Source: CBDDHT01 sp965227905 (lineage in GTDB: Bacteria; Pseudomonadota; Alphaproteobacteria; Rhizobiales; Methyloligellaceae). From it: a stretch of DNA of 64,000 bases. The stretch's first letter is position 1. Each line of letters begins with the position of its first letter. This document shows positions 63,746-64,000 of this stretch, piece after piece. The stretch is taken from positions 62,001-126,000 of the forward strand of contig OZ245780.1 of assembly GCA_965227905.1 (NCBI GenBank). Reading direction: 5' to 3'. A model generated the notes under the pieces. It did no database searches. It was not told the origin of the DNA and saw only the letters and a program-made list of their open reading frames with translations. The position numbers and the translations under genes were made by a program.

Positions 63746-64000
63746 TCAAGATCGCGTCCCTCCTTCTTGAACTCTGACGATGCCCATCATGCCAGTGGCC
63801 TGATGCCCAAGAACGTGACAGTGGAACATCCAGTCGCCGGGGTTATCGGCCACGAAAGCGATTTCAACGCGTTCCCGTGGCGCCATCAGCACTGTGTCCC
63901 GCCATTCTCGATATGTGGTGGGCTGGCCGTTACGTGAGATCACGCGGAACGAATGGCCGTGCAGGTGGATCGGATGATGCCAGGCTGTATCGTTTCGCAT
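63746..64000 (-). CDS. Multicopper oxidase, C-terminal part
   Basis: The frame is open to the window edge, so the N-terminus is outside. The visible 84 residues have the copper ligands: HHPIHLHGHSFRV and MFHCHVLGHQATGMM (type 1/2/3 copper sites). Enzymes of this group oxidise Cu(I) or phenols in the periplasm. As first visible gene of the operon with cytochrome c and DUF411, it points to copper resistance. A copA-like gene is possible, but the part seen is too short to be certain. Confidence 0.9.
   Translation of the reverse strand: MRNDTAWHHPIHLHGHSFRVISRNGQPTTYREWRDTVLMAPRERVEIAFVADNPGDWMFHCHVLGHQATGMMGIVRVQEGGTRS

Overview
The window reads as alphaproteobacterial DNA. Core-type genes sit at 35.3-42.4 kb: polA, pyrE, htpG and a DUF2794 gene. 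The genus cannot be fixed from sequence alone; Hyphomicrobiales or Parvibaculales relatives would fit. Nearly everything else is accessory DNA.

Region 1 (1-4.39 kb) is the end of a conjugative or mobilizable element. It holds the C-terminus of a TraG/VirD4 coupling protein, four small element genes and a large serine recombinase. The last codons of the recombinase are translated from a fragment of a tRNA-Arg gene.

Region 2 (4.33-35.07 kb) is a genomic island in tRNA-Arg(CCG). It is bounded by a perfect 49-bp direct repeat, one copy inside the intact tRNA gene. Each end also carries a tandem 9-bp motif, probably an integrase arm site. The island encodes its own tyrosine integrase and is rich in defence-type and DNA-processing genes. 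These include a 1729-aa fusion of a DEDD-type exonuclease, a RecQ helicase and a UvrD helicase; a PD-(D/E)XK-like gene; and an overlapping operon for a topoisomerase VI-like A/B pair with an HTH protein and a Cys-rich protein. There is also a coiled-coil 568-aa protein and a five-gene operon with a Res-like helicase-nuclease, an unknown glycine-rich hydrophobic protein, an adenine methyltransferase, a nucleoside-deoxyribosyltransferase-like protein and a RelE-like/UvrD helicase fusion. Between these lie fossils: an integrase tail, a broken phoD and an IS3-type transposase scrap.

Region 3 (35.1-42.4 kb) is core chromosome, with one 267-bp MITE-like repeat between pyrE and htpG.

Region 4 (42.4-64 kb) is a second accessory block with a copper-resistance flavour. 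It has two DUF411 genes, an accessory lspA, and a multicopper oxidase/cytochrome c operon that runs off the right edge. Two identical IS66-family copies lie in inverted orientation (44857-47299 and 58460-60902). Between them are an integrase/XRE pair, a DUF4143 ATPase and a stress or PHA-type cluster (phasin, ECF sigma factor, cyclopropane synthase, CYTH-CHAD protein). The right IS66 copy, with a clean 8-bp target duplication, splits a membrane-anchored STAND NTPase gene. That gene is translationally linked to a TPR gene, an NLR-like two-gene arrangement that is now disrupted.

The best candidates for something undescribed are the five-gene operon at 24.7-34.9 kb, the topoisomerase VI-like operon at 18.1-21.2 kb with the iteron-like repeats beside it, and the exonuclease-RecQ-UvrD protein. 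All functional assignments are by motif reading only; no database search was run.
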